This document shows, one piece after another, positions 10,863-22,714 of a stretch of DNA of 64,000 nucleotides (position 1 is its first letter; every line of letters begins with the position of its first letter). The stretch is taken from NCBI RefSeq assembly GCF_031191205.1, contig NZ_CP133470.1, positions 1,309,501-1,373,500 of the forward strand. The letters run 5' to 3'. Made by a program: the position numbers and the translations under genes. A model generated the notes under the pieces. The model worked only from the letters and a program-made list of their open reading frames with translations. It was not told the origin of the DNA and made no database searches. Source of the DNA: Haemophilus parainfluenzae ATCC 33392. Lineage in GTDB: Bacteria; Pseudomonadota; Gammaproteobacteria; Enterobacterales; Pasteurellaceae.

Positions 10863-12122
10863 TTAGTTTTTACGACGATAGTTTGTTTTTCTCGTCGAAG
10901 TATTTCTCGTTTGGGGCGTAGAATGGTGCTTTAAACGATAAGGTTTTGGAATATCACTAATCAATGAATTCGGGTCATATTGACTGACGGGAATAGAATG
11001 ACCAATGTATTCTTCAATTGCCGGTAAATTCATCGCATATTCTTCACAAGCAAAGCTGATAGACACACCACTTTCACCTGCTCGACCAGTACGACCAATA
11101 CGGTGAACGTAATCTTCTCGATCATCGGGTAAATCAAAGTTGAAGACATGAGTCACGTCTGAAATATGCAATCCACGCGCCGCAACATCAGTTGCCACGA
11201 GAATATCGAGCTCACCATCTGCAAATTGTTTGAGCAATGAAAGACGTTTTTTCTGTGCCACATCACCCGTGAGTAATCCAACACGATGGCCATCTGCTGC
11301 TAAATAGCCCCAAATTTCTTCACATTTATGTTTAGTGTTCGCAAAAACAATACAACGCTCCGGCCATTCCTCTTCCATTAATGTCAGTAAGAGAGGGATT
11401 TTGTCTTCATTTGACGGATAGAAAAGTTCCTCTTTAATTCGATGTCCCGTTTTTTGTTCTGGTTCAATTTCAATGTATTCTGGGGAATTCATATCTTCAA
11501 AGGCAAGTTCGCGCACTTTGTAAGAGAGTGTAGCAGAAAAGAGCATGGTGAGGCGTTCTTGCGGAGAAGGACACTTGCGTAATAAATAACGAATATCACG
11601 AATGAATCCTAAATCAAACATACGATCCGCTTCGTCCAATACCACGACTTGAATGTCATCTAAACGAATAATGCCTTGTTTAACATAATCAATCACACGA
11701 CCAGTAGTGCCAATTAAAATATCTACACCGGCTTCGATAGCTTTGAGCTGTTTATCATAGCCATCTCCACCATAAGCAAGTGCGGTTCGTAATCCACTTG
11801 TTTTAGCTAATAATTCTGCATCATTATTAATTTGCACAGCCAGTTCACGGGTTGGTGCAAGAATTAATGCGCGAGGTTGAGAGGTGGCAAAATCAGGTTG
11901 ATGTGTTAATAAGTGATGAAAGGTTGCCGTTAAAAATGCCATGGTTTTACCCGTGCCGGTTTGCGCTTGGCCGGCAACATCTTTTCCTTGTAACGTGATA
12001 GGTAATGATAATGCTTGAATCGGGGTACAATATTCAAACCCCTTGTCTTGTAGGGCTTTTTGTACGATAGGATGTAATGGAAGATCAGCAAATCGCTGCT
12101 GGCTTAAATAATTTTCTTGCAT
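10863..12122 (-). CDS. rhlB: ATP-dependent RNA helicase RhlB
   Basis: The product is a 419-residue DEAD-box helicase, the RNA degradosome helicase that unwinds structured RNA for RNase E and PNPase. Motifs in order are Q-motif [12 protein letters not shown], Walker [19 protein letters not shown] in [16 protein letters not shown] in FSATLS, and [10 protein letters not shown]. The family-specific block [20 protein letters not shown] and the tail [20 protein letters not shown] match RhlB rather than SrmB, DeaD or RhlE. The C-terminus is short and basic ([10 protein letters not shown]). It is transcribed alone, ending at the shared terminator with mreD. Confidence 0.95.
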   Translation of the reverse strand: MQENYLSQQRFADLPLHPIVQKALQDKGFEYCTPIQALSLPITLQGKDVAGQAQTGTGKTMAFLTATFHHLLTHQPDFATSQPRALILAPTRELAVQINNDAELLAKTSGLRTALAYGGDGYDKQLKAIEAGVDILIGTTGRVIDYVKQGIIRLDDIQVVVLDEADRMFDLGFIRDIRYLLRKCPSPQERLTMLFSATLSYKVRELAFEDMNSPEYIEIEPEQKTGHRIKEELFYPSNEDKIPLLLTLMEEEWPERCIVFANTKHKCEEIWGYLAADGHRVGLLTGDVAQKKRLSLLKQFADGELDILVATDVAARGLHISDVTHVFNFDLPDDREDYVHRIGRTGRAGESGVSISFACEEYAMNLPAIEEYIGHSIPVSQYDPNSLISDIPKPYRLKHHSTPQTRNTSTRKTNYRRKN

Positions 12123-12211
12123 GATAAATAATGGTTCTCAGAAATAAATAGGGCTAAGGATAGCACGAAGTCGGAAAAATATCCTTAAAAATTACGAGCT
12201 TATTAATAAGA

Positions 12212-12489
12212 TTAAGCTTGTGATTGAGCTGATTGGGTTCGTTCCCATTTTCTTGCGATATAGCTACAAGTTGGGTGCAATGTCAGCTTTTTAGCTTGGA
12301 TAAAATGAATTAAGGCTTGATAGAGTTTGTCCGCCACACCTTGTCCTCGAAGAGAATCATCAACAAACGTGTGATTAGCATTAATGGTATCGGGTGTTTC
12401 ATAAAAATAGGTGAGTTTTGCGATTTTCTTGCCTTGTTCATCGAGTAAGAAAAACTCGCCCTGTTTACCATTATCATGATGCTGAAGAC

Positions 12490-12493
<4 letters not shown>
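12212..12493 (-). CDS. Small GNAT-family N-acetyltransferase (YjdJ-like)
   Basis: The product is a 93-residue single-domain acetyltransferase fold of the minimal YjdJ/Gtn5-like type. The acetyl-CoA loop is visible in [21 protein letters not shown] (the RGQGVA core) and the C-terminal [11 protein letters not shown] is typical of the subgroup. The acceptor is unknown. The start at 12493 is chosen because its ATG overlaps the yacG stop in an ATGA junction; an ATG four codons upstream also exists. Confidence 0.8.
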
Positions 12494-14069
<1,576 letters not shown>

Positions 14070-14073
<4 letters not shown>

Positions 14074-15293
14074 TGGATTACCGAACCCATATTAAAAATT
14101 GGCAGATACATCCCCATCATTATGATACCAATTAAACTACCAATAATGAGCATCATTAATGGCTCTAAAAGTTGGGAAAGTAAATCAATTTGATGATTAA
14201 GCTTTTCTTGATAGTTGTCAGCAATATGGCGCAACATCAACGCAAGTTTTCCACTTTTTTCGCCAATTTGTAGCATTTGCTGCGCTTCCATTGGGAAAAG
14301 ATGGCTACTGACGCTTTCTGAAAATGGATAACCTTGAGAAACCCACTGTAAAATTGACCGCACTTCTTGTTGTAGCAGGATATCGCCTTTTAAAGTACGT
14401 TGTGTTTGCCAGGTTTGCTGTTTGGGAAGAAAACTATTTAACGCAGGCGTTAAGGCTACACCGGATTGAAGCATTAATTGCAGATTATGGCTAAAACTGA
14501 TTAAACGAGAAAGGCAAATGATATTGCCCCAAATTGGCATGCGACTAATCAGTGCATTCTTTTTTTGATTTAGCCAAAGAGAATGTTTTAATGCCATCTT
14601 TAGCATAAAAATAGCGAAAATACAGACAATCATCAAGGCGATAAAATGATGTTGTAGGAATTGAGACATGGCTAATAACACAGCAGTTAATGTAGGCAGT
14701 TCAGCGGAGTTTTCACCATACATTTCAGCAAATTGTGGTACAACGAAGAGTAATAAAATCAACGTAAGTGAAAGCGAAATACCTAATACCATGGCGGGAT
14801 AAAGCATAATTTTTTGTAATTTTCGTTGAAGCGTTAATGATTGCGTTCGACGTTCTGCAATTTTAGTGCATACCTCCGCCAGTTTTCCTGTCATTTCCCC
14901 CACTTGAATGAGCTGAATTTCTTGAAAATTTAAATACTTTCCTTGTATTTCCAAGCTTTGTGAAAACGAAATGCCACTTTCAATTAATTCAATTAAGGCG
15001 CCAAGCCATTGATGCAATCCCAATTGCGTGCAGTTATCTTGCAAAATGTGCAATGCATTTTTTAATGGAATGGCAGAGCTGAGCAGAGTAGCTAGCTGAT
15101 TTAATAAAGCACTGATTTCAGCATTTTTAGGTTTCTGATTAAGTTGCCAATCTTGTTGCAAGCGAATTCTACTAAAACCTTTTGCAATTAACAGAAATTG
15201 TGCGGCTTGTTTAGATTGAGCAACAAGACTGCCTTTTTGCCATTGTTGTCGCTGGTCATAGGCTTGAAAATAAAAGAGTTTTTGCTTTGCCAT
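14070..15293 (-). CDS. pilC: Type IV pilus inner-membrane platform protein PilC
   Basis: The product is a 407-residue GspF/PilC family protein with two repeated cytoplasmic domains (about 55-175 and 255-380) and three membrane helices. It forms the platform on which the assembly ATPase acts. Family marks are the two matched motifs LIQVGEMTGKLAEVCTKIAE and MLQIGEKSGKLALMLRHIAD and the C-terminal LEPLMMLIIGSLIGIIMMGMYLPIF helix region (around residues 375-400). It belongs to the competence pilus operon used for DNA uptake. Confidence 0.95.
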
Positions 15294-15301
15294 AGTGATA
15301 C

Positions 15302-16681
15302 CTATTTTTTGCCTAACACGCGTTGAATCTCATCGAGATCGGTGATGTGATCTTTTACTTTTTCTAACGCGCTTTGATAAAGTGAATCGAAATCAGTTTG
15401 GTAGCGATTGTTTTTGCATTGTAAAAATTGATATACCCCAATTCGACCTCGGTATCCCTGATGGCAATCGCAAGAATCACTGAAATGTTGACCGCACTTT
15501 AAGCAACGTTTACGCACCAATCGTTGTGCGATAACTAATAAGAGACTGTTTTCAATTTCGTGAGATTGAATGCCTAGTTGTTGCAAGCGTGAAATCGCTG
15601 AGATGGCATCGTTGGTATGTAAGGTAGAAAGCACTAAATGGCCGGTTTGAGCGGCTCTTAATGCCATCAATGCACTTTCTTCATCTCGAATTTCACCAAG
15701 CATAATAATGTCGGGATCTTGTCGTAAAAATGTACGAAGTAATCGGCTAAAATCTAAACCGATTTGCGGATTCACTTGAGTTTGAATAATACCTTCTAAT
15801 TCAATTTCAACGGGATCTTCTGCTGTCATAATATGTTTATCTGGCGTATTGAGCCATTGAAGTGCGGTATAAAGCGAGATACTTTTTCCGCTTCCTGTTG
15901 GTCCAGTTACAAGAATTAAACCTTGAGGTTGGCTGAGCGCGTGTTGAAATTGGATTTGTTGCTTTTGTGTCATGCCAAGTTCAGCAAAACTTAACTGAAC
16001 TGGTTTATTTTGTTGTAATCGTAATACCGCTTTTTCTCCCCAATGTGTGGGCAAGGTAGAAAGGCGGAAATCTAAAATATCGGAGAACGTGGTTTTGAAT
16101 TGAAAGCGGCCATCTTGTGGTAGCCGAGTTTCACTGATATCCAGTTTAGCTAAGAGTTTTAAACGAGAAATCACACGATTGGCGAACGCTTTACTGATTA
16201 CCGGCTGTGGCTGTAGTACGCCATCAATACGTAAACGAATTAAGAGTCCACTTGGCTGAGTTTCTAAATGAATATCGGAGGCATTTTTTTGTAGGGCTGT
16301 TTCAAAAATACTATTTAATAATTGAATAACGGGTTCATCTTCATTAGATAAATTAGCAGCGTTTTCGTCTTCAGAATGATGATAAAACGTTGTTTGGTCT
16401 TCTATTTGATTGGCTTTAGGGGCAAGGGATTGTAAAAGTTGTTTGAGTTGAGTCGTTTCAAATAAAATCGGTTCAACTAATTTTCCACTTAAAAAAGCAA
16501 AGGTTTCACAAGCTGCAAGATTATTTAGCGAATCCACCGCAAGCCATAAATGGTGTTCGTCTTCTTTAAGAGGGAGCGCAAAGTAACGCAACAGTAAAGC
16601 TTGTTGCTGTTGGTTTTGTTGCCAATATTGTGGCGAGATATGATAAATCTCGCCATTTTTTGCGATTGCTTGATAGGCCAT
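15302..16681 (-). CDS. pilB: Type IV pilus assembly ATPase PilB
   Basis: The product is a 459-residue hexameric secretion ATPase (GspE/PilB) that powers pilus extension. It carries Walker A GPTGSGKSISLY, an Asp box around TAEDPVEIELEGIIQTQVN, Walker B DPDIIMLGEIRDEESA and a His box in TGHLVLSTLHTND. A zinc-binding cysteine cluster follows (CLKCGQ, then CDCH). It is shorter than typical PilB because the N-terminal domain is reduced, as in the Haemophilus competence homologue. Uptake signals lie at 15491-15499 and 15860-15868 inside the gene. Confidence 0.95.
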   Translation of the reverse strand: MAYQAIAKNGEIYHISPQYWQQNQQQQALLLRYFALPLKEDEHHLWLAVDSLNNLAACETFAFLSGKLVEPILFETTQLKQLLQSLAPKANQIEDQTTFYHHSEDENAANLSNEDEPVIQLLNSIFETALQKNASDIHLETQPSGLLIRLRIDGVLQPQPVISKAFANRVISRLKLLAKLDISETRLPQDGRFQFKTTFSDILDFRLSTLPTHWGEKAVLRLQQNKPVQLSFAELGMTQKQQIQFQHALSQPQGLILVTGPTGSGKSISLYTALQWLNTPDKHIMTAEDPVEIELEGIIQTQVNPQIGLDFSRLLRTFLRQDPDIIMLGEIRDEESALMALRAAQTGHLVLSTLHTNDAISAISRLQQLGIQSHEIENSLLLVIAQRLVRKRCLKCGQHFSDSCDCHQGYRGRIGVYQFLQCKNNRYQTDFDSLYQSALEKVKDHITDLDEIQRVLGKK

Positions 16682-16687
16682 GTTTCG

Positions 16688-17131
16688 CTATTTGGTAGGA
16701 GAGCAGAAACCCGCAGGGAATAAATCCGCATTGCTTGGGCAAGCGGTTGTCCAGGTAACACCTGATGAGGTTGAGCCTGTCGCCGTTAAAGAATAACTGA
16801 TCCCATCTAATGCACCATTTCCTGTTACCGTAATCACACCCGATTTCGTGGTAATGGATTTAACATAACCTTTTGCAGTAGTGATGTCTGCTGCAATGCC
16901 ATTTGAACCACCAGAACAGTTTGTCGGGGCATTGGTGCTATAGACACATAACTCCACATCAGATTTATAAGGTGCCGAAGCTTGTAACAATTCGGAGATA
17001 GCCGCTTTTTTGGTATAATTTTGATAAGACGGAATGGCGATCGTCGCGAGAATAGCAATAATCGCAATCACGATCATCAATTCAATTAACGTAAAACCTT
17101 TATGTAAAGGTTTAGAAAAAGTCAGTTTCAT
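16688..17131 (-). CDS. pilA: Type IV pilin PilA
   Basis: The product is a 147-residue major pilin of the competence pilus. The start is the ATG at 17129-17131, giving a short basic leader ([12 protein letters not shown]) cut by PilD before [20 protein letters not shown], the classic methylated-Phe N-terminal helix with Glu5. Two cysteine pairs follow in the globular part (C...NCSG and TTAC...GFC), the last pair forming the usual C-terminal disulfide loop. It is first in pilABCD, 96 bp downstream of a CRP-S site. Confidence 0.95.
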   Translation of the reverse strand: MKLTFSKPLHKGFTLIELMIVIAIIAILATIAIPSYQNYTKKAAISELLQASAPYKSDVELCVYSTNAPTNCSGGSNGIAADITTAKGYVKSITTKSGVITVTGNGALDGISYSLTATGSTSSGVTWTTACPSNADLFPAGFCSPTK

Positions 17132-17226
17132 TAAATTAAATTTCCTTTTGGTTGAATAAAAAAATGCCAGGATTGGCTGCAACATTGTGTAAAAGGGAAA
17201 AATGAAAGTGAAACTGACCGCACTTC

Positions 17227-17248
17227 TTTTGCGATCTCGATCGCAAAA
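17227..17248. promoter_or_regulatory. CRP-S site (Sxy/TfoX-dependent competence operator)
   Basis: The symmetrical core TGCGA-N6-TCGCA is flanked by TTT and AAA, that is TTTTGCGA (17227-17234), TCTCGA, then TCGCAAAA (17241-17248). Established knowledge: H. influenzae competence genes use CRP-S sites, with T-GCGA instead of TGTGA, that need both cAMP-CRP and Sxy. Its centre is about 106 bp upstream of the pilA start and only 36 bp from the ampD start, so pilA is the likely target. An uptake signal (17217-17225) lies right beside it. Confidence 0.88.
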
Positions 17249-17273
17249 ATAAAATTTAATCGCAGAAAAACAG

Positions 17274-17837
17274 ATGAATAAGATAAAAAATGGCTGGTTA
17301 AGCCAGGCAAGAAAAGTGATTTCACCACATTTTGATGAACGTCCTGATGTAGAGGATATTTCATTACTCGTCATTCATTACATCAGTTTGCCGCCAGAAC
17401 AATTTGGTGGGGGATATGTAGATGATTTTTTCCAAGGTAAACTCGATCCAACCATCCATCCCTATTTTGAGGAAATTTATCAATTTCGCGTGTCTGCCCA
17501 TTGTTTAATTGAACGGGATGGTAAGGTGACACAATATGTCAGTTTCGATGACAGAGCATGGCATGCAGGGCTTTCTTGCTTTGAAGGACGCGATAAATGT
17601 AATGATTTTGCGATTGGGATTGAGCTAGAGGGCAGTAATGAACAACCTTTTACAGCGGAGCAATATCAAGCACTTGCTGAATTAACACGAGATATCATGC
17701 AGGCGTACCCGAAAATAACGCTCGATCGTATCGTTGGGCATTGCGATATTTCGCCTGGTCGTAAGATCGATCCTGGTCAATATTTTGAATGGGAACGCTA
17801 TTTAGCGTTAGTCAAAAAAGGCTTGGATGAAAAATAA
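17274..17837 (+). CDS. ampD: 1,6-anhydro-N-acetylmuramyl-L-alanine amidase AmpD
   Basis: The product is a 187-residue cytoplasmic zinc amidase that splits anhydroMurNAc from the peptide during wall recycling. Zinc ligands are the His in [10 protein letters not shown] (near residue 37), the His in [11 protein letters not shown] and the Asp in [12 protein letters not shown]. There is no signal peptide, which fits the cytoplasmic AmpD rather than periplasmic AmiD-type enzymes. By family knowledge its loss can induce AmpC-type beta-lactamase where an ampC/ampR system exists; none is seen here. It is divergent from pilA. Confidence 0.95.
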   Translation: MNKIKNGWLSQARKVISPHFDERPDVEDISLLVIHYISLPPEQFGGGYVDDFFQGKLDPTIHPYFEEIYQFRVSAHCLIERDGKVTQYVSFDDRAWHAGLSCFEGRDKCNDFAIGIELEGSNEQPFTAEQYQALAELTRDIMQAYPKITLDRIVGHCDISPGRKIDPGQYFEWERYLALVKKGLDEK

Positions 17838-17858
17838 CCACTAAAATTTTTACTTTAA

Positions 17859-18230
17859 TGTGAATAAGATGATTTCTGTGAATAAGCGTTATCTTCATGA
17901 AATTAAAGATAAAATTTCTTCTCAAAAATCGATGGTAAAATGCTAAGAAGAGTTATGCAACAGTCACCATTTGCTCAATCACAATTTTATCCACAGAAAT
18001 ATTGAATAACTCACAGCTGTTATTTTTTCATCAGACAAGATATGTTTAAATTAAAAAATGGCTGAATTTTTGACCGCACTTTGATGAGAAAAAGTGCGGT
18101 CATTTTTTTCGAGAAATTTTTGAGCAAATATTATTTAAAAATGAAAAAAGTGAAGTGAGAAAAGCTGTTTTTGATCTTTATACACAGTTAAATTTAGGCT
18201 ATCCAAGTGTTACCCACAGAGTTATCCACA
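17859..18230. other. Cluster of DnaA boxes in the 484-bp ampD-rppH intergenic region (possible replication origin or DnaA-binding locus)
   Basis: Five sites match TTATNCACA exactly: two on the minus strand reading TGTGAATAA on the plus strand (17859-17867, 17877-17885), and three on the plus strand: TTATCCACA (17987-17995), TTATACACA (18178-18186) and TTATCCACA (18222-18230). A sixth, TTACCCACA (18210-18218), has one mismatch. The 14-mer CAGAGTTATCCACA is, from memory, the same as the R4 region of E. coli oriC. The rest of 17838-18321 is AT-rich and non-coding apart from an uptake-signal stem-loop. Only one GATC lies inside the cluster, fewer than in an enterobacterial oriC. The boxes are seen; origin function is inference. 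Confidence 0.6.
18071..18109 (+). terminator. Uptake-signal pair forming an intrinsic terminator
   Basis: The arms TGACCGCACTTT (18071-18082) and AAAGTGCGGTCA (18091-18102) form a perfect 12-bp stem with an 8-nt loop and a run of seven T (18103-18109). It lies about 230 bp beyond the ampD stop, inside the DnaA-box region, and would stop ampD transcription before the right-hand boxes. Confidence 0.85.
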
Positions 18231-18321
18231 ATAGGGTAAATATGCCCATTCGGTTGATAAAAAAGCGAATTTATGAAACAATCTGCAAATTATTTTTGTA
18301 CAAAATTTAAGGTGAACGATA

Positions 18322-18915
18322 GTGATCGATTTTGATGGCTACCGTCCAAATGTAGGCATTGTCATTTGTAATCGCAAAGGGCAGGTGCTTTGGGCTAAAC
18401 GATACGGGCAGAATTCGTGGCAATTCCCGCAAGGGGGAATTAATGATAATGAAAGTGCCGAACAAGCCATGTATCGTGAATTACATGAAGAGGTTGGCTT
18501 GCAACCTAAAGATGTGAAGGTGCTTTACGCGTCTAAACATTGGTTGCGTTATAAGCTGCCGAAAAGATTGCTGCGTTATGACAGCAAACCCGTGTGTATT
18601 GGGCAAAAACAACGTTGGTTTTTGTTGCAATTAGTGGGTGATGAAAAAAATATCAATATGAACACGACAAAATCACCCGAATTTGATGGTTGGCGTTGGG
18701 TGAGTTTTTGGTATCCCGTACGTCAGGTTGTGTCCTTTAAGAAAGATGTTTATCGCAAAGCGATGAAAGAGTTTGCTCAAGTGATGTTTGGCAACGAAAA
18801 AACATTGCTTGAAAATACGCAAGAGCATGAGACAAATAAACCTTATCATGCGCCGCGTAAAAATGGTTTTTCTAAATATCAAAAACGTTCATCTTATAAA
18901 TCAAGGGGGCAATAA
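18322..18915 (+). CDS. rppH: RNA pyrophosphohydrolase RppH
   Basis: The product is a 197-residue Nudix enzyme that removes pyrophosphate from 5'-triphosphate mRNA, triggering RNase E decay. The start is a GTG at 18322 ([19 protein letters not shown] follows the start residue, matching the family N-terminus), with AAGGTGA upstream. The Nudix box [20 protein letters not shown] ending in VGL is complete, and [21 protein letters not shown] is the RppH-specific segment. The C-terminal 40 residues are basic and polar. The stop overlaps the next gene's ATG by one base. Confidence 0.95.
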   Translation: MIDFDGYRPNVGIVICNRKGQVLWAKRYGQNSWQFPQGGINDNESAEQAMYRELHEEVGLQPKDVKVLYASKHWLRYKLPKRLLRYDSKPVCIGQKQRWFLLQLVGDEKNINMNTTKSPEFDGWRWVSFWYPVRQVVSFKKDVYRKAMKEFAQVMFGNEKTLLENTQEHETNKPYHAPRKNGFSKYQKRSSYKSRGQ

Positions 18916-19709
18916 TGCTCACTTTTATTCTACTTTGTTTACTTGTCGGGTCTGTTGTTGGTTTTCTTGCGGGATTATTTGGCATTGGTGGTGGGTTAAT
19001 TATCGTCCCTACCTTGGTTTATTTATTGCCGATGGTAGGCGTACCTGAACCCTTGCTGATGTCCACCGCATTAGGGACTTCATTTGCAACTATTGTGATT
19101 ACCGGATTTTCTTCTGCACAGCGTCATCATAAACTAGGCAATATAGTTTGGAGTGCAGTTAAAGTATTGGCACCGATGATCATGATTTCGGTCTTTATCT
19201 CTGGTTTGTTTATTGGCAAGCTTGATCGTGATGTATCCGCTAAAATCTTTGCCTGTTTAGTTGTGTATTTAGCGGCAAAAATGGTGATTTCTATTAAGAA
19301 AAGCACAGGGAAAACCAAACCTTTAACAACGCAAGCTTCTGTTATTGGGGGTATTTTAATTGGGATGGCATCTAGTGCAGCGGGCGTAGGTGGTGGTGGT
19401 TTTATCGTGCCATTTTTAAATTCCCGCGGTATTGATATGAAAAAATCCATTGGTTCTTCTGCATTCTGTGGCGCACTTCTTGGTTTATCTGGCATGTTGA
19501 GTTTTATGGTGAGTGGTTGGGGTAATCCTTCTATGCCAGATTATTCCCTAGGTTATGTTTATTTGCCTGCCGTGCTTGGTATTACGGGCACTTCATTCTT
19601 CACTTCTAAACTAGGGGCAACAGCAACCTCCAAACTCCCTGTCCCAACCTTGAAAAAAGGCTTTGCCTTGCTATTAGTTGCGATCGCAGTTGATATGTTT
19701 ATTAAATAA
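18915..19709 (+). CDS. TauE/SafE family sulfite/anion exporter-like permease
   Basis: The product is a 264-residue polytopic membrane protein of about eight helices. The two family repeats begin with [19 protein letters not shown] and [19 protein letters not shown], the paired glycine-rich motifs of TauE/SafE (DUF81). Members move sulfite, sulfoacetate or related anions, but the substrate here cannot be told. It is coupled to rppH by a 1-base overlap and followed by lgt after 8 bp, so it is cotranscribed with housekeeping genes. Confidence 0.85.
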   Translation: MLTFILLCLLVGSVVGFLAGLFGIGGGLIIVPTLVYLLPMVGVPEPLLMSTALGTSFATIVITGFSSAQRHHKLGNIVWSAVKVLAPMIMISVFISGLFIGKLDRDVSAKIFACLVVYLAAKMVISIKKSTGKTKPLTTQASVIGGILIGMASSAAGVGGGGFIVPFLNSRGIDMKKSIGSSAFCGALLGLSGMLSFMVSGWGNPSMPDYSLGYVYLPAVLGITGTSFFTSKLGATATSKLPVPTLKKGFALLLVAIAVDMFIK

Positions 19710-19717
19710 GGAATGTT

Positions 19718-20527
19718 ATGAATTCAGAATTTTTGATGCTTCCGCATTTTGATCCGACTATTTTCACTTTCGGTGATAGCAATATTGGGCTGCGTTGGTA
19801 TGGCTTAATGTATCTATTAGGTTTCATTTTTGCTCGTTGGTTAGCTGTTCGTCGAGCAAATCAACCGAATAGTGGTTGGACCGTCGAACAAGTGGATACG
19901 TTACTTTTTAATGGCTTTATGGGCGTATTTTTAGGTGGTCGCATTGGCGATGTCTTTTTCTATAACTTCGATCATTTTGTTCAAGATCCGCTGTATTTAT
20001 TCCGTGTTTGGGAAGGGGGAATGTCATTCCATGGTGGATTAATTGGGGTGATTATCTCAATGATTTGGACCTCTTATTCTCAAAAAAGAAGTTTCTGGCA
20101 GACAGCAGATTTTGTTGCGCCTTTGATTCCATTTGGTTTAGGGATGGGACGAATTGGTAACTTCATCAATTTAGAACTTTGGGGACGAGAAACGGATGTG
20201 TCTTGGGCTATGATTTTCCCAAATGATCCATTGTTATTACCTCGCCATCCTTCACAGCTTTATGAGGCCTTCTTAGAAGGTTTCATTTTGTTTATTATTC
20301 TGAATGTCTTCATTAAAAAGCCTCGTCCTGTAGGTTCGGTAGCTGGATTATTCCTGGTTGGTTACGGGATTTTCCGTTTTATCGTTGAATATGTTCGTGA
20401 GCCTGAAGTGGAATCTTTCTTAGGCATCATGACACGTGGCCAGGCTCTTTGCTTACCTATGATTATTGGCGGTGGATTAATTATAGCATGGGCATACAAT
20501 CGCGCGAAAAGTGCGGTTTATCAGTAA
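19718..20527 (+). CDS. lgt: Phosphatidylglycerol-prolipoprotein diacylglyceryl transferase Lgt
   Basis: The product is a 269-residue inner-membrane enzyme that adds diacylglycerol from phosphatidylglycerol to the lipobox cysteine of prolipoproteins. Seven hydrophobic segments are seen. The Lgt signature [17 protein letters not shown] is intact, as is the conserved His-Gly-Gly (SFHGGLIG) around residue 108. It is followed 10 bp later by thyA, as in many gamma-proteobacteria; an uptake signal (20509-20517) covers its last codons. Confidence 0.97.
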   Translation: MNSEFLMLPHFDPTIFTFGDSNIGLRWYGLMYLLGFIFARWLAVRRANQPNSGWTVEQVDTLLFNGFMGVFLGGRIGDVFFYNFDHFVQDPLYLFRVWEGGMSFHGGLIGVIISMIWTSYSQKRSFWQTADFVAPLIPFGLGMGRIGNFINLELWGRETDVSWAMIFPNDPLLLPRHPSQLYEAFLEGFILFIILNVFIKKPRPVGSVAGLFLVGYGIFRFIVEYVREPEVESFLGIMTRGQALCLPMIIGGGLIIAWAYNRAKSAVYQ

Positions 20528-20537
20528 GGAGTTTTTT

Positions 20538-21389
20538 ATGAAACAATACTTAGATCTTTGTCGACGCATTGTAAATGAAGGTGAGTGGGTTGCTAACGAG
20601 CGTACTGGTAAGCGTTGTCTTACAGTAATTAATGCGGATTTAGAATATGATGTTGCTAATAATCAATTCCCCTTAATTACCACGCGTAAAAGTTACTGGA
20701 AAGCAGCAATTGCGGAGTTTTTAGGTTATATCCGTGGTTATGATAATGCGGCAGATTTCCGTAAACTTGGCACCAAAACATGGGATGCCAATGCCAATGA
20801 AAATGCCGCTTGGCTTGCTAATCCACATCGTAAAGGCACCGATGACATGGGCCGCGTTTATGGTGTACAAGGAAGAGCATGGCGTAAACCGAATGGCGAA
20901 ACCATCGATCAACTTCGTAAAATTGTGAATAATTTAAGCCGAGGTATCGATGACCGTGGTGAAATCCTGACTTTCTTCAATCCAGGCGAATTTGACCTAG
21001 GCTGTTTGCGTCCTTGCATGCACACACATACTTTCTCTTTAGTAGGCGATACATTGCACTTAACGAGCTATCAACGCTCTTGTGATGTGCCACTTGGCTT
21101 AAACTTCAATCAAATTCAGGTCTTTACTTTCCTTGCTCTAATGGCGCAAATTACTGGTAATAAATCGGGTAAGGCATATCATAAAATTGTAAATGCGCAT
21201 ATTTATGAAGACCAACTAGAGTTAATGCGTGATGTGCAATTAAAACGTGAACCATTCCCTTCACCGCAATTAGAAATTAATCCTGATATTAAAACCCTTG
21301 AAGATCTTGAAACTTGGGTGACGATGGATGATTTCAAGGTGGTGGGCTATCAATCTCACGAACCAATCAAATATCCTTTCTCTGTTTAG
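20538..21389 (+). CDS. thyA: Thymidylate synthase ThyA
   Basis: The product is a 283-residue enzyme that methylates dUMP to dTMP with methylenetetrahydrofolate. The ATG at 20538 follows AAGGAG at good spacing; an upstream in-frame ATG at 20511 lies inside lgt and is rejected. The active-site cysteine is in [14 protein letters not shown] and the dUMP-binding block in [19 protein letters not shown]. It is about 20 residues longer than E. coli ThyA, with a distinct N-terminal region seen also in Haemophilus. Confidence 0.95.
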   Translation: MKQYLDLCRRIVNEGEWVANERTGKRCLTVINADLEYDVANNQFPLITTRKSYWKAAIAEFLGYIRGYDNAADFRKLGTKTWDANANENAAWLANPHRKGTDDMGRVYGVQGRAWRKPNGETIDQLRKIVNNLSRGIDDRGEILTFFNPGEFDLGCLRPCMHTHTFSLVGDTLHLTSYQRSCDVPLGLNFNQIQVFTFLALMAQITGNKSGKAYHKIVNAHIYEDQLELMRDVQLKREPFPSPQLEINPDIKTLEDLETWVTMDDFKVVGYQSHEPIKYPFSV

Positions 21390-21398
21390 GCATTCAAC

Positions 21399-21917
21399 GT
21401 GTGGTCAGATTTAGACGAGAAATTTATGCAACACGCCCTGATGCTTGCCGATCGTGCAGAAGCGCTCGGTGAGATTCCTGTCGGGGCGGTGTTGGTGGGT
21501 GATGAAGGAAATATTCTCGGTGAAGGCTGGAATTTATCTATCATTGAAAATGATCCGACCGCTCATGCTGAAATTGTCGCATTGCGTAACGCAGCGCAAA
21601 ATATTCAAAATTATCGCCTTCTCAATACCACACTCTATGTCACCCTTGAGCCTTGTACTATGTGTGCGGGCGCGATTTTGCATAGTCGAATTAAACGTTT
21701 AGTCTTCGGTGCATCAGATTATAAAACGGGGGCTGTAGGTTCTCGCTTTCACTTCTTTGATGATTATAAAATGAATCACGCGTTAGAAATTACGTCTGGC
21801 GTGTTGGCAGAAAAGTGCGGTCAGAAATTGAGTGATTTTTTCAAGAAAAGACGAGAGCAAAAAAAAGAAGAAAAGCGGGAAAAGAATCTCCCGCTTGATG
21901 TAGAGCCACAATCTTAA
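21399..21917 (+). CDS. tadA: tRNA-specific adenosine deaminase TadA
   Basis: The product is a 172-residue zinc deaminase that makes inosine 34 in tRNA-Arg(ACG). The zinc and proton-shuttle motifs are HAEIVAL and [13 protein letters not shown]. The GTG at 21399 is taken as the start ([13 protein letters not shown] follows); a later ATG (MQHALML) is possible but would cut the first helix. The C-terminus is a lysine-rich helix. Its stop codon overlaps that of the convergent ung in a shared TTAA. Confidence 0.93.
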   Translation: MWSDLDEKFMQHALMLADRAEALGEIPVGAVLVGDEGNILGEGWNLSIIENDPTAHAEIVALRNAAQNIQNYRLLNTTLYVTLEPCTMCAGAILHSRIKRLVFGASDYKTGAVGSRFHFFDDYKMNHALEITSGVLAEKCGQKLSDFFKKRREQKKEEKREKNLPLDVEPQS

Positions 21918-22573
21918 ACTTGCCAATCAATTTCAGTTAAACCATTTTGTTTTAAATATTCGTTAGTTTTAGAAAAATGATGACATCCTAGAAAACCACG
22001 ATGTGCCGAAAGTGGAGAAGGGTGGGGGGCAGTTAAAACATAATGACGATTGCGATCAATAAATTGCCCTTTTTTCTGAGCATGACTTCCCCAAAGTAAA
22101 AAGACTACTTTTTCACGATGTTCATTAAGTGCTGCAATCACTTGATCTGTAAAAACTTCCCAACCAAACTTAGCATGTGAATGAGCTATGCCACGTTCTA
22201 CGGTCAGCACAGTGTTAAGCAGCAGCACACCTTGCTCCGCCCATTTCACCAAGTAACCATGATTTGGCATGTGAAAACCAGGAATGTCGTTAGCCAATTC
22301 TTTATACATATTCAGTAGAGAAGGGGGAATTGCAACCTCAGGTTTCACCGAAAAAGCTAAACCGTGCGCTTGATTTGGGCCATGATAGGGATCCTGTCCT
22401 AAAATGACGACTTTCACCTCATCAAATGCCGTATACTTAAAGGCATTAAACACTTCGTCTTGCGGTGGGTAAATGGTTTTCCCCGCGAGTCGCTCTTGAT
22501 GAACTTGTTGTAGAATGTGTTTAAAGTAAGGTTTTTCTTTCTCTTGACCGATAACATCTGTCCAGGTTTTCAT
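21914..22573 (-). CDS. ung: Uracil-DNA glycosylase Ung
   Basis: The product is a 219-residue family-1 enzyme that removes uracil from DNA to start base-excision repair. The catalytic water-activating motif is [18 protein letters not shown], and the DNA-intercalation/His motif is [14 protein letters not shown]. Length and both motifs are typical. It is one of only two minus-strand genes in an otherwise plus-strand stretch from 18 to 37 kb, and overlaps the tadA stop by 4 bp. Confidence 0.97.
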   Translation of the reverse strand: MKTWTDVIGQEKEKPYFKHILQQVHQERLAGKTIYPPQDEVFNAFKYTAFDEVKVVILGQDPYHGPNQAHGLAFSVKPEVAIPPSLLNMYKELANDIPGFHMPNHGYLVKWAEQGVLLLNTVLTVERGIAHSHAKFGWEVFTDQVIAALNEHREKVVFLLWGSHAQKKGQFIDRNRHYVLTAPHPSPLSAHRGFLGCHHFSKTNEYLKQNGLTEIDWQV

Positions 22574-22700
22574 TCTGTATTTCCTTATTGGATAAGCTTG
22601 AGCACATTATAAATGAAATTGCTTAGAAAGGCTTCATCCGAGTTATGTTAATACTTTGTTAAAAGTTAGAGTGTGTTGAGGCCTTGCTGTGGCTGAAACT

Positions 22701-22714
22701 TTAATCTAGATCAA
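22701..22714. promoter_or_regulatory. FNR-type box upstream of grcA
   Basis: TTAAT-CTAG-ATCAA matches the FNR consensus TTGAT-N4-ATCAA at nine of ten half-site positions. A TAAAAT hexamer (22785-22790) downstream could be the -10, which would put the box near -90. E. coli yfiD has a distal FNR site at about this place plus a proximal one; a proximal match here is weak. The grcA ATG is at 22837. Confidence 0.6.

Noticed and set aside
12198..12209. Palindrome CTTATTAATAAG after rhlB start region
   Set aside because: It is short, AT-only and lacks a T-run or position that would make it a terminator or clear operator.
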